A stretch of DNA of 64,000 nt from Flavitalea sp966112615 (lineage in GTDB: Bacteria > Bacteroidota > Bacteroidia > Chitinophagales > Chitinophagaceae). Positions 34,451 through 42,706 of this stretch are shown here, one piece after another (position 1 is the first letter of the stretch; each line of letters begins with the position of its first letter). The stretch spans positions 1 to 64,000 of the forward strand of contig CBHWDO010000001.1 of the NCBI GenBank assembly GCA_966112615.1. The letters run 5' to 3'. The position numbers were made by a program, and so were the translations under genes. The notes under the pieces were generated by a model, which saw only the letters and a program-made list of their open reading frames with translations, ran no database searches and had not been told where the DNA came from.

Positions 34451-35373
34451 TGAAACAAGGATATTCAACAATAATGAGGAACAGAGGCACTAAGTCCAAG
34501 GCGTTGATCGCTCTTGGACTTGTGTGTTTTTTCTGGGGCACAACATGGATCGCTTCCAAGCAGGGAGTGAAACATATGCCGGCATTGCAACTGGCAGGAA
34601 TCCGCCAGTTTCTGGGGGGACTGGCTTATTTGATTTACTTCACCTATAAAGGAAGAGTTCTTCCAAGGTGGAATGAATGGAAGTCCATTTTCATTCTAAG
34701 TTTTCTAAACTTCTTTTTAAGCAACGGTCTCTCTACCTGGGGAGTGAAATTTATTTCTGCAGGATTGGGTGCCATCATTGCAGCAGCATTTCCGTTATGG
34801 CTGGTGGTCATTTCTTTGTTTGGAAAGAAATCCAAAATGTCGGTTAAAGCCCTGATTGGCTTTGGACTTGGATTTGGAGGGATCTGCGTGATCTTTTATG
34901 AGAACCTCCATAATTTCCTGAACCCAGAGTTCACATTCGGAATCATACTTTCTATTGCGGCGACATGGTCCTGGGCATTTGGAACCATCTATACAAAAGA
35001 ACAGGCGAAATCATTCAATCCTTATTTCAGTCTTGGATGGCAGATGTTCATTTCTGGAATTGCGCTTGGACTAACTTCGAAATTCACCGGCATGTGGATA
35101 CCGATGAAATCAATTCCATGGCAGTCATGGACCGCTATTTCTTACCTGGTAATATTCGGATCAGTGATCTCTTTCATTGCATATCTCTATGCATTGCAAA
35201 ATCTTTCTGCTGAACAGACATCGGTATATGCCTATATCAACCCCGTGGTAGCAGTACTTTTAGGAACCTTGCTGTTCGATGAGCACATGACCACCTATAT
35301 TGTATTTGGAGGATTGATCACACTTTATGGTGTTTACCTGATCAATAAAGCTTTTAAGAAAGGACGGGCCTAG
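34450..35373 (+). CDS. EamA/DMT-family transporter
   Basis: 307 residues with ten predicted membrane helices in two EamA repeats (first LVCFFWGTTWIASKQG, second ATWSWAFGTIYTKEQ). It is probably an inner-membrane metabolite exporter; the substrate is unknown. The GTG at 34450 overlaps the purH stop TAG by one base, which suggests coupled translation; an ATG at 34474 (MRNRGTKSK) is a fair alternative. Its last four bases overlap the convergent lutB stop within CTAG. Confidence 0.9.
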   Translation: MKQGYSTIMRNRGTKSKALIALGLVCFFWGTTWIASKQGVKHMPALQLAGIRQFLGGLAYLIYFTYKGRVLPRWNEWKSIFILSFLNFFLSNGLSTWGVKFISAGLGAIIAAAFPLWLVVISLFGKKSKMSVKALIGFGLGFGGICVIFYENLHNFLNPEFTFGIILSIAATWSWAFGTIYTKEQAKSFNPYFSLGWQMFISGIALGLTSKFTGMWIPMKSIPWQSWTAISYLVIFGSVISFIAYLYALQNLSAEQTSVYAYINPVVAVLLGTLLFDEHMTTYIVFGGLITLYGVYLINKAFKKGRA

Positions 35374-36746
35374 ATCTTATTACGATCCTTCCACATCTGG
35401 TTGAATGTTTTATTGGAGAATTCCAGATCAGAACGATGTGTAGTCCAGGATTTGAAGATCTTATTCACCACCATATTTTTCAGGTTACCCGTTCCCATGT
35501 TCATCATCTTCCTGTTCAGACTGGCGATCTTCCAGGCTTTCCAGGCCATTTTCTCTGAGAATGAATTTGAACCGGAACTAACTGCTTCATGACGATTTTC
35601 CAGCAAAAGCTCATGGAGGTTGATCTTTACTGCACATACCTCTGTACAGTTCCCACAAAGAGAAGATGCATAGCTAAGGTGCTTCCACTCATCGATTTCC
35701 TTCAAATGCGGGGTGATCACCGATCCGATCGGACCGCTGTATGTTGTTTCATATGCATGTCCTCCAATATTTTTATAAACAGGGCATGCATTCAAACATG
35801 CACCGCAACGAATACAGTAAAGAGATTCTCTCGCCTTTTCATTAGCAAGAATATTTGTCCGACCATTATCAAGCAGGATAACATACATCTCTTCAGGTCC
35901 ATTAATTTCATTTGGTTGACGAGGACCTGAGATTATCGAATTGTATACTGTAACTCTCTGACCGGTTCCAAATGTTGCAAGCAGGGGCCAGAAAGTTGAA
36001 AGATCATGCATTGAAGGAATTACTTTTTCAATCCCTGCAATCACAATATGAACTTTTGGGAAGGCCGCACTGAGCCTGGCATTTCCTTCATTTTCAGTTA
36101 CAGCAATTCCACCAATATCCGATATGATAAAATTTGCACCGGTAATTCCCACTTCAGCCTGTACATACTTCTTTCGAAGGTTCTCGCGTGCAACAATTGT
36201 AAGTTGTTCCGGGCTTAAGTTTGGAGCAGTATGTAATTTTTGATAAAAAAGCTTTGCAACATCTTCCTTGCTTTTATGCATGGCAGGAGTTACAATATGG
36301 TATGGTGGTTCTCCATCAAGTTGCTGAATATATTCACCCAGGTCTGTCTCAACACTTTCTATTCCCTTCGATTCAAGATATTTATTCAGATGGATCTCTT
36401 CTGTAACCATACTCTTGCTCTTCACCACAGTTTTACACTGGTGTGCCTCACAGATCTTTCCGATCTCTTCAAGAGCCTGTTTTGCATCTTCTGCCCAGAT
36501 CACTTTACCACCGCGGGCCGACAGGTTATTTTCAAAATCCTCAAGCATTGAATCAAGGGATTCGATAGCACGCCATTTGATATTTTTTGCACGCTCTCTT
36601 GCAAGGTCAACATCAACGAACTGTTTTTTCCCGATGGGAACAACTGCATTGTACTTGCTGATATTGAAATGCACTTTTTTACGGTGTTCAAGATCTGCAG
36701 CTTTAATAGTGCTTTTAGCAAGAAATGAATTCAGTTGTTCAGCCAT
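35370..36746 (-). CDS. lutB: LutB-type iron-sulfur LUD protein
   Basis: 458 residues. The LUD domain (about 60-290) is followed by two ferredoxin-type clusters, CIRCGACLNACP (about 307-318) and LCGNCTEVCAV (about 360-370), which place it in the LutB/YkgF group of L-lactate-utilisation proteins. LutB works with LutA and LutC to pass electrons from lactate to the chain. Here its only neighbour is the DUF3109 gene, seven bases upstream; lutC lies at 16345-16992. Confidence 0.92.
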   Translation of the reverse strand: MAEQLNSFLAKSTIKAADLEHRKKVHFNISKYNAVVPIGKKQFVDVDLARERAKNIKWRAIESLDSMLEDFENNLSARGGKVIWAEDAKQALEEIGKICEAHQCKTVVKSKSMVTEEIHLNKYLESKGIESVETDLGEYIQQLDGEPPYHIVTPAMHKSKEDVAKLFYQKLHTAPNLSPEQLTIVARENLRKKYVQAEVGITGANFIISDIGGIAVTENEGNARLSAAFPKVHIVIAGIEKVIPSMHDLSTFWPLLATFGTGQRVTVYNSIISGPRQPNEINGPEEMYVILLDNGRTNILANEKARESLYCIRCGACLNACPVYKNIGGHAYETTYSGPIGSVITPHLKEIDEWKHLSYASSLCGNCTEVCAVKINLHELLLENRHEAVSSGSNSFSEKMAWKAWKIASLNRKMMNMGTGNLKNMVVNKIFKSWTTHRSDLEFSNKTFNQMWKDRNKI

Positions 36747-36753
36747 TACTTTT

Positions 36754-37341
36754 TCATTTTACAGTTTTCATTTGAGCAGCCAGTTGATCCAGCGCTTCAT
36801 AAAACTCTTCTCCATACATACGAATGATTGGCTCTTTCAGAAACTGGTAAACAGGAACTTTTAGTTTCTTACCATTGATACAGCCGGGTTTACAAAGGAT
36901 CTCACGCGGTTCGTAGTTCATTCTGTCGAAATCTCCATCCTTTCCTTTTGAAACAAGGATCGGGTAAAGATGACAACTGATTGGTTTTTTGAAGCTGGTG
37001 ATCTTGCCATCTCGGTAAGCCTGCTCAATTCCACATTTGATAATGCCTTTTTCATCCCTGAAAGCATATGTGCAGAGCCCCCCATCAATTGTTGGTGTAA
37101 CCCAACCAAATTCCCTGTCATATGTGTATCGGCCATATTTTTCCACCCACCTGATACCGGCTTCGGTCATGTAAGGTTTTACAGCTTCGTATACTTCATT
37201 AACGAGGTCAAGTTCTTCATTTGTCAGAGGCGCACCTGCATCTCCTTCTTCACAACAGCCTCCTTTACATTTGGTAAGGTCACAAACAAACTGCTCCCCA
37301 ATTACCAGGTCGCTTACCAAAACATTATCAATTGCGATCAC
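36754..37341 (-). CDS. DUF3109 family cysteine-rich protein
   Basis: 195 residues. The N-terminus carries C20, C25, C29 and C30 in VCDLTKCKGGCCEEGDAG, and more cysteines follow (GGLCTYAF, IKCGIE, ISCHLYP, ILCKPGC). This matches DUF3109, related to YkgJ-type zinc/iron-binding proteins; function unknown. An in-frame stop lies just upstream, so the GTG at 37341 is the start. It lies seven bases before lutB and is likely co-transcribed. Confidence 0.88.
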   Translation of the reverse strand: MIAIDNVLVSDLVIGEQFVCDLTKCKGGCCEEGDAGAPLTNEELDLVNEVYEAVKPYMTEAGIRWVEKYGRYTYDREFGWVTPTIDGGLCTYAFRDEKGIIKCGIEQAYRDGKITSFKKPISCHLYPILVSKGKDGDFDRMNYEPREILCKPGCINGKKLKVPVYQFLKEPIIRMYGEEFYEALDQLAAQMKTVK

Positions 37342-37355
37342 AGATTAAAATTTCA

Positions 37356-37364
37356 GCAAAAATA
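37356..37364 (-). promoter_or_regulatory. -7 box before DUF3109-lutB
   Basis: TATTTTTGC on the minus strand, about 15 bases before the GTG start. A TTTG lies only 12 bases further upstream, too close, so the -33 element is unclear. Confidence 0.45.
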
Positions 37365-37387
37365 CGGGTAAGCAGTCAAAGCGACGA

Positions 37388-37966
37388 TTAGTTCTTCCAG
37401 CGGAAGGTATTGATCAGGTGCTTCATATCCTGTTCGAGGAAATTATTGACAACCCCCAATGAATCCGCATTGGGTGAGGCATCGAAATAAAGCGCTCCGC
37501 GAATGAAGTGGCTTGTGGTATCAGTAAGGAAGAATTGTTTGGCTGTAGCTGCATTTCCACCCACTGAAAAGAAAACACCCGTTACACCCTGGTCGGTTTT
37601 CATCAATGAATCTTTGATCTCTGTAGCCTTGGTTGTGTGCTTGTAGGTCATTTTAAAAGCATCTGCCACAAGGTTGTCGAACTTATTGATTTTAGTGGAT
37701 TTATAACTGATATAGATCCTTCCGTTGAGGGATGGGAAGTCGATATTTATCCAGTAAGGATTCTCTGGTTCTGATTCAAAGAAAGTTGTATCCTGTACAA
37801 TGTTGGCATAAGTGGGATACTCAAATGAATAAGGAAATCCCGGCCTGTCGAACGACTGGTATTTATGTTCAGGAAGATCAATTTTGAAATATCCGCGCTG
37901 ACGAATGGTGTAATCGCTATTGCAGGAAATTGAAACTACTATCAGCAGAAAAATTATCAGCCTCAT
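37388..37966 (-). CDS. gldD: Gliding motility lipoprotein GldD
   Basis: 192-residue lipoprotein. The signal peptide ends in VVSISC (lipobox cysteine 15), followed by the GldD signature DYTIRQRGYFKIDLPEHKYQ. GldD is needed for gliding in Flavobacterium johnsoniae; its exact task is unknown. The gene follows gldE by five bases on the same strand. Presence of gldDE does not prove gliding, since many non-gliding Bacteroidota carry part of the set. Confidence 0.93.
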   Translation of the reverse strand: MRLIIFLLIVVSISCNSDYTIRQRGYFKIDLPEHKYQSFDRPGFPYSFEYPTYANIVQDTTFFESEPENPYWINIDFPSLNGRIYISYKSTKINKFDNLVADAFKMTYKHTTKATEIKDSLMKTDQGVTGVFFSVGGNAATAKQFFLTDTTSHFIRGALYFDASPNADSLGVVNNFLEQDMKHLINTFRWKN

Positions 37967-37971
37967 ATGAT

Positions 37972-39294
37972 TTACTGTGGTTTAATAGCCACTTTTACTT
38001 TACGGATCCTGTTTCTTTCAACATCCTGGATGGTGAATTCGAAATCGCCAAGCACGATCACATCATTTAATTCGGGGATCTTCCCATACACTTCCAGAAG
38101 TAGCCCTGCCAGTGAATCACTATCACCACGCAGCGAGTCGAAAGTATCCTGGCTTACATTCATGATCCTGCAAACATCATTTATCATGGTTCTTCCTTCG
38201 AACACATAAGTACCATCTTCCATTTTGCGGTTACTGGTCTCTTCTTCATCAAACTCATCACTGATCTCGCCAATGATCTCTTCAACTATATCTTCCATGG
38301 TAACGATACCGCTGGTTCCACCGAATTCATCCACTACTACAGCAAAGTGAATTCTTTTGGTTTGAAATTCTTTCAGCAGGTCTTCAATATATTTCTGCTG
38401 GTGAACGAAGAACGGAGGCCTGATCAACTGGTTCCAGTTAAAGTCATCCGGTTCATTCAGGTAGCTTAAAACATCTTTGGTATGAATGATACCCACGATC
38501 TCATCAAGACTTTTCCTGAAAACCGGGATCCTTGAATAATGAAGTTCCTCGATACGTTTTTTCAGATCAGCGAAACTCACCTGGGAATCAACACCGCTTA
38601 CATCAAGCCTTGTACGCATAATTTGTTTAACGGTGATATCTCCGAATTTGTAAATGCCAGCAAGCATGCGTTGCTCTTCCACTTCTTCTACGGTGGAACG
38701 AATGGCTTCTTCAAGTTGCTGCTGTGCATAGGCTTTGGAGGTTTTCCCTCCCACAAAACGTTCGAAAGAATCAGACATGCTGATGAGCCTTGCACCAAGT
38801 CTTCCAAACATATAATTGATGATCTCTACAACATAGGATGCTTCATATGCAAAGCGAAGATTATTCTGTGTGGCCCGAACTTTTGGAAGGATCTCACCAA
38901 ATAAGATGATCAACGCTGAGATGATGATGATCTTGATGATCAGTGCAGCCCACCAGAATTCTGGCCTTAGGTTCATTACCTGGTCGATCATCACATTGGT
39001 CAGAATGATGATGGCAATATTGATCAGGCTATTGGCCACCAGCAGTGAAGCCAGGAGGTTCCTGGGTTCTTCGAGAAGGTTTACCACTCTTTTCCAGCCT
39101 GTATCCTGCTTGCTTTTAAGCAGGTTGATGTCTTTGTAAGAAAGTGAGAACAGCGCAACTTCAGCGCCGGAAACAAAAAAAGAAAGTATCAGGAGAACTA
39201 CAATTACAAACCCCAGCAGCACCAAACCCTGTGCGGTGGCTGCGAGAAGAATTGGACTGAAGTTATTTAGAAGTACAATGTTCAATGTTTCCAA
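37972..39294 (-). CDS. gldE: Gliding motility-associated protein GldE, CorC/HlyC family
   Basis: 440 residues. The N-terminal DUF21 membrane domain (about 20-190) with four helices is followed by two CBS domains (about 215-335, IMRTRLDVSGVD and PFFVHQQKYIEDL) and a C-terminal CorC_HlyC domain (about 350-435). It helps gliding together with GldD in Flavobacterium, and its relatives include magnesium/cobalt efflux proteins. Only a TTG (39294) is available as start; an in-frame stop lies a few codons upstream. Confidence 0.92.
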   Translation of the reverse strand: METLNIVLLNNFSPILLAATAQGLVLLGFVIVVLLILSFFVSGAEVALFSLSYKDINLLKSKQDTGWKRVVNLLEEPRNLLASLLVANSLINIAIIILTNVMIDQVMNLRPEFWWAALIIKIIIISALIILFGEILPKVRATQNNLRFAYEASYVVEIINYMFGRLGARLISMSDSFERFVGGKTSKAYAQQQLEEAIRSTVEEVEEQRMLAGIYKFGDITVKQIMRTRLDVSGVDSQVSFADLKKRIEELHYSRIPVFRKSLDEIVGIIHTKDVLSYLNEPDDFNWNQLIRPPFFVHQQKYIEDLLKEFQTKRIHFAVVVDEFGGTSGIVTMEDIVEEIIGEISDEFDEEETSNRKMEDGTYVFEGRTMINDVCRIMNVSQDTFDSLRGDSDSLAGLLLEVYGKIPELNDVIVLGDFEFTIQDVERNRIRKVKVAIKPQ

Positions 39295-39406
39295 GTCAAT
39301 GGTTTAATGATGACAGGCAAGCCTTAATCATGAAGGCAGGTCTGCCCTGCCCTCTAAGATATGGTTACAAAAATAAATTATGCTGCTTACCTGCGAAATA
39401 AGTCTT

Positions 39407-39835
39407 TTAAAACAAATCAGGTGATGGGTCTGCCATTGGTGGGATATCGGGATTGAAACCTTCCAACGGGTCATTATGAGAAGATGAATGATAGTTTCCG
39501 TCAGTCCTTTTATCGAGCATGATCAGGTTGTCACCTACCACTTCAGTTGCGAACTTTTTATTGCCTTCTTTATCTTCCCAGCTTCTTGTTCTCAGTCTGC
39601 CTTCAATATAAACCAGGCTGCCTTTATGTAGATATTTTTGAGCCAGTTCTGCAAGTCCTCTCCAAAGCACCACTGTATGCCATTCTGTTTGAGAGATCAA
39701 TTTACCTGCCCTGTCTTTAAAAGTTTCCGTTGTTGCCAGCGGAAATTTTGCCACTGCGATATTGCCTTCAAGGTGTTGGATATCCGGATCTCTACCTAAA
39801 TTTCCTATTAGCATTACCCTGTTAACTCCTCTCAT
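39407..39835 (-). CDS. ssb: Single-stranded DNA-binding protein
   Basis: 142 residues. The OB fold covers about 1-108 (NRVMLIGNLGRDPDIQ, WHTVVLWRGLAELAQKYL, GRLRTRSWEDKEGN). The flexible tail is short and ends PSPDLF, rather than the acidic DDDIPF-type tip that recruits partner proteins in E. coli; the final Phe is kept. The order mutY-ssb-gldE-gldD is the same as in Flavobacterium. ATG start. Confidence 0.95.
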   Translation of the reverse strand: MRGVNRVMLIGNLGRDPDIQHLEGNIAVAKFPLATTETFKDRAGKLISQTEWHTVVLWRGLAELAQKYLHKGSLVYIEGRLRTRSWEDKEGNKKFATEVVGDNLIMLDKRTDGNYHSSSHNDPLEGFNPDIPPMADPSPDLF

Positions 39836-39927
39836 ATAGATAAAATTTTCTGGTTAGCAATTCGTCTATCGTACCATCTTCTTTAAAATTAATTATTTAA
39901 AAATTTAAACCAACCATTTTTTGAAGA

Positions 39928-40968
39928 TTAAAATGGATGCTCTGAAAGGAATTGATTGATGATCCTGGGAAATGCGATCCTGCTGATCTGTTCCCTGGAA
40001 ATGAAGTTGTATCCATCTTTTTCAGGGGCTTCCTCAAGATTTACCTTGTAGAAAGTTCCTTTGATTTCCTGGTGGGTCAGCAATTGCCTGTATGAAGAAA
40101 TTTGATGAACAGTTTTGACGCCTGTTGAAAGTGTTTTTGAAATCGTTGCTGCAGGATCTTTTAAAGGAGCGTCGGATTCAACAAGGAAAAATTCGTTGAG
40201 CCCATTCCAGATATCTTTTGATTCACGTTTCCGGACCATGATCCCGGATGGAGTTTCAATGATGAAATAATTGAAATAGCGAATCTTACGAATTAGCTTT
40301 TTTTCTTTTACAGGAAGAGACCTTACCTGGTCGTGGGCATAAGCCTGGCAATCTTTTATAAAAGGACATGAATCACATAGGGGTTGTTGCGGTTTACAAA
40401 TGGTGGCTCCAAAGTCCATGATAGCCTGGTTATAGCTTGCAGGTTGATCAACATCAATAAGGCTTTGAGCCAGATCTGCATACAACTTCTTTCCATTGGT
40501 AGAATCTATTGGAGTTGTAATTCCAAAATAGCGGGAAAGAACTCTTTGAACATTCCCATCCACTACTGCCCTGGGTTCATTGAACGCAAAGGAAGAGATG
40601 GCTGCTGCAGTATAGGCACCAACTCCTTTTAGTTTAAGTAGTTCGATATATGTTGAAGGAAATTTACCATCAAGTTCAAAAGCAATATAGCAGGCAGTGT
40701 GATGAAGATTTCTGCAACGCGAATAATATCCCAGGCCTTCCCAAAGTTTCAATACATCATCAATTGGCGCGAATGCAAGCTTAGTGACAGTAGGATATGT
40801 ATAAATAAATTTTTTATAGTATTCAAGTCCCTGCTCAACACGTGTTTGTTGGAGTATGATCTCGCTGAGCCAGATCTTGTATGGATCTTTTTCTCCTTTC
40901 CAGGGCATTTCCCGGTTATTCGAATTCCTGTTCCAGTAGAGTAATTTTTCAGCAAAAACTTTATTCAT
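39928..40968 (-). CDS. mutY: A/G-specific adenine glycosylase
   Basis: 346 residues. MutY removes adenine paired with 8-oxoguanine. Helix-hairpin-helix LKLKGVGAYTAAAI (about 112-125), catalytic E36 in LSEIILQQTR and D137 in AVVDGNVQRV, and a [4Fe-4S] loop with four cysteines in ICKPQQPLCDSC...KDC. A NUDIX-like C-terminal domain recognises the 8-oxoguanine. The ATG at 40968 is preferred over a TTG 12 bases upstream. Confidence 0.95.
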   Translation of the reverse strand: MNKVFAEKLLYWNRNSNNREMPWKGEKDPYKIWLSEIILQQTRVEQGLEYYKKFIYTYPTVTKLAFAPIDDVLKLWEGLGYYSRCRNLHHTACYIAFELDGKFPSTYIELLKLKGVGAYTAAAISSFAFNEPRAVVDGNVQRVLSRYFGITTPIDSTNGKKLYADLAQSLIDVDQPASYNQAIMDFGATICKPQQPLCDSCPFIKDCQAYAHDQVRSLPVKEKKLIRKIRYFNYFIIETPSGIMVRKRESKDIWNGLNEFFLVESDAPLKDPAATISKTLSTGVKTVHQISSYRQLLTHQEIKGTFYKVNLEEAPEKDGYNFISREQISRIAFPRIINQFLSEHPF

Positions 40969-41160
40969 ACGCTGGTGCAAGTAACATAATTAGGAACTAA
41001 AAGTTTCCCCAAATATGCCGCATAGAAAATTTCACTTATACATTTTTCGGATTTCTTGCTTATTTCAGTTTTTCCATTTAATTTCAATAATGGATTGATT
41101 ATGTGTGATTTGGCATTGTTTTGATATTATATATTTATCACAACGTTTAAAAGTAGCAAA

Positions 41161-41481
41161 ATGAGAAAAGCAGATCTTGTTAACCAGATATCTGAAAAAA
41201 CAGGAATTCCAAAGGTGGATGTTCTTGTCACACTCGAGACCATGTTCAAAGAGGTCAAGGAAACCCTTTCTCAGGGAGAAAATATTTATATCAGGGGTTT
41301 TGGATCCTTTATAACCAAGAAAAGGGCAGCAAAGATAGGCCGGAATATCAAGAAAAATGTAGCTGTACACATTCCTGAGCATTTCATTCCTGCATTCAAA
41401 CCTGCAAAAGAGTTCGTTGCAGAAGTTAAAAAATTACAATCTGTCAAAGAAGATCAACCAAACCCGGATGATGAGATGTAA
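41161..41481 (+). CDS. HU/IHF-family DNA-binding protein
   Basis: 106 residues. The HU fold is complete: MRKADLVNQISEKTGIPK, the helix pair, IYIRGFGSFITKKRAAK, and the arm tip that in HU holds NPxT is INVAVHIPE-like here (KNVAVHIPEHFIPAFKP). The C-terminal 15 residues are an acidic tail (KEDQPNPDDEM). It bends DNA as part of the nucleoid. It diverges from mutY, and the TPR gene starts two bases after its stop. Confidence 0.93.
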   Translation: MRKADLVNQISEKTGIPKVDVLVTLETMFKEVKETLSQGENIYIRGFGSFITKKRAAKIGRNIKKNVAVHIPEHFIPAFKPAKEFVAEVKKLQSVKEDQPNPDDEM

Positions 41482-41483
41482 AT

Positions 41484-42368
41484 TTGCCGCCTAAAACGGC
41501 AATTTTGAAAAAACAGCAGATAGCCCTCATATCATCCGGAGTTCTTTTATTTGTCCTGATGTATTTCTTTGGAAGGACGATCCCTACCCCCAAACCTTCG
41601 GAAGCCAAAAAGCAGGAGGCCGCTTCAGGCTCCACTACTCACGATCATAAGGCTTTTGATATTCAATCAGTTCTTACGACCACAAAGGCCCAGCTTACTC
41701 CTGATCAGCAGTCAAGAGTTGCCCAGATGGAAAATGCGGTAGTAAGAGGCAATGTAAAAGACCAGCAGATCAAGGTTTACAGGCAGCTGGCAAACTTCTA
41801 TAAAGACACGGTTCACGCATTATTACCTTATGCATATTATACTTCAGAAGCTGCCAAATTGGAAAATTCTGAAAAAAGTCTCACCTTTGCTGCCCATTTC
41901 CTTTTAGATGGAGTGAGAAGTCAGCAGGATCATGTATTGAAGGAATGGCTGGCATCCAATGCCAAAGAGTTGTTTGAGAAGGCTTTAGCGATCAATCCCA
42001 ATAATGATTCATCGAAAGTTGGACTGGGAAGTTGTTATCTCTTTGGAGAGATCTCAGAAACTCCAATGCAGGGAATCAGCATGATCAGGGAGGTTGCCGA
42101 GAAGGACCCGAATAATATGTATGCCCAGATGATGCTGGGAATCGGGGGAATGGTATCAGGGCAGTACGACAGGGCAATTGAAAGATTAGGTAAAGTTGTG
42201 GAAGCCCAGCCCGGAAATCCTGAAGCAGTAGTAATGCTGGCTGAAGCCTACGAGAGAAAAGGAGATAAGCCGAATGCAGTTAAATGGTATACGGCATCAA
42301 AAAAGCTGATCACCAATAAGGGGATCACTGAAGAGATCGATCGAAGGATCGCAGAACTAAGTAAATAA
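41484..42368 (+). CDS. Membrane-anchored TPR protein
   Basis: 294 residues with one N-terminal membrane anchor (about 13-30, ALISSGVLLFVLMYFFG). The outer part has tetratricopeptide repeats from about residue 150: AKELFEKALAINPNNDSSKVGLG, AQMMLGIGGMVSGQYDRAIERLGK and AVVMLAEAYERKGDKPNAVKWY. It probably scaffolds proteins in the periplasm; partner unknown. The start is the TTG at 41484, two bases after the HU stop, which implies coupled translation. Confidence 0.8.
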   Translation: MPPKTAILKKQQIALISSGVLLFVLMYFFGRTIPTPKPSEAKKQEAASGSTTHDHKAFDIQSVLTTTKAQLTPDQQSRVAQMENAVVRGNVKDQQIKVYRQLANFYKDTVHALLPYAYYTSEAAKLENSEKSLTFAAHFLLDGVRSQQDHVLKEWLASNAKELFEKALAINPNNDSSKVGLGSCYLFGEISETPMQGISMIREVAEKDPNNMYAQMMLGIGGMVSGQYDRAIERLGKVVEAQPGNPEAVVMLAEAYERKGDKPNAVKWYTASKKLITNKGITEEIDRRIAELSK

Positions 42369-42422
42369 TTTCCTTTTCAGGAATTGTTGATTAATAAATT
42401 GTAAACTAAATAACTGGGTATT

Positions 42423-42518
42423 ATGCCGTGTGGTAAAAAAAGGAAGCGTCATAAGATAGCGACGCACAAGCGTAAAAAGAGACTGAGAAAGAACCGTCAC
42501 AAGAAGAAGAGTCGCTAA
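42423..42518 (+). CDS. Small basic protein, AURKAIP1/COX24 (mS38)-like
   Basis: 31 residues, beginning MPCGKKRKRHKIATHKRK and ending KKKSR; about 60% are Lys or Arg. This matches the short proteins of Bacteroidota annotated as AURKAIP1/COX24-domain, related to the mitochondrial small-subunit protein mS38, so it may be a ribosomal protein. It is too short to be picked up by most gene finders. ATG start, 54 bases after the TPR gene; the genes between HU and RNase G form one run. Confidence 0.88.
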   Translation: MPCGKKRKRHKIATHKRKKRLRKNRHKKKSR

Positions 42519-42541
42519 TTTAATCTTCTTAAAGAAATACG

Positions 42542-42560
42542 GGGCCGATCATATCGGCCC
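42542..42560 (+). terminator. GC-rich hairpin, weak terminator
   Basis: GGGCCGAT and ATCGGCCC form a perfect 8-base stem with a 3-base loop, 23 bases after the small basic gene. The following TTCCCTCATT is a poor T run, so it may only partly terminate or may stabilise the mRNA end. Confidence 0.55.
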
Positions 42561-42706
42561 TTCCCTCATTTGGCTGAATTGAGTTTGTTCTTGCAGATAG
42601 GTTTTGTTTATTGGAACGGAGTCAGTATTTTTCAGCCCACTTCTTGGGAAATTGCTTCACTTCCTTGCAGTGACGATGGTTAGGTTTGATGTAAAAGAAT
42701 TTACGC

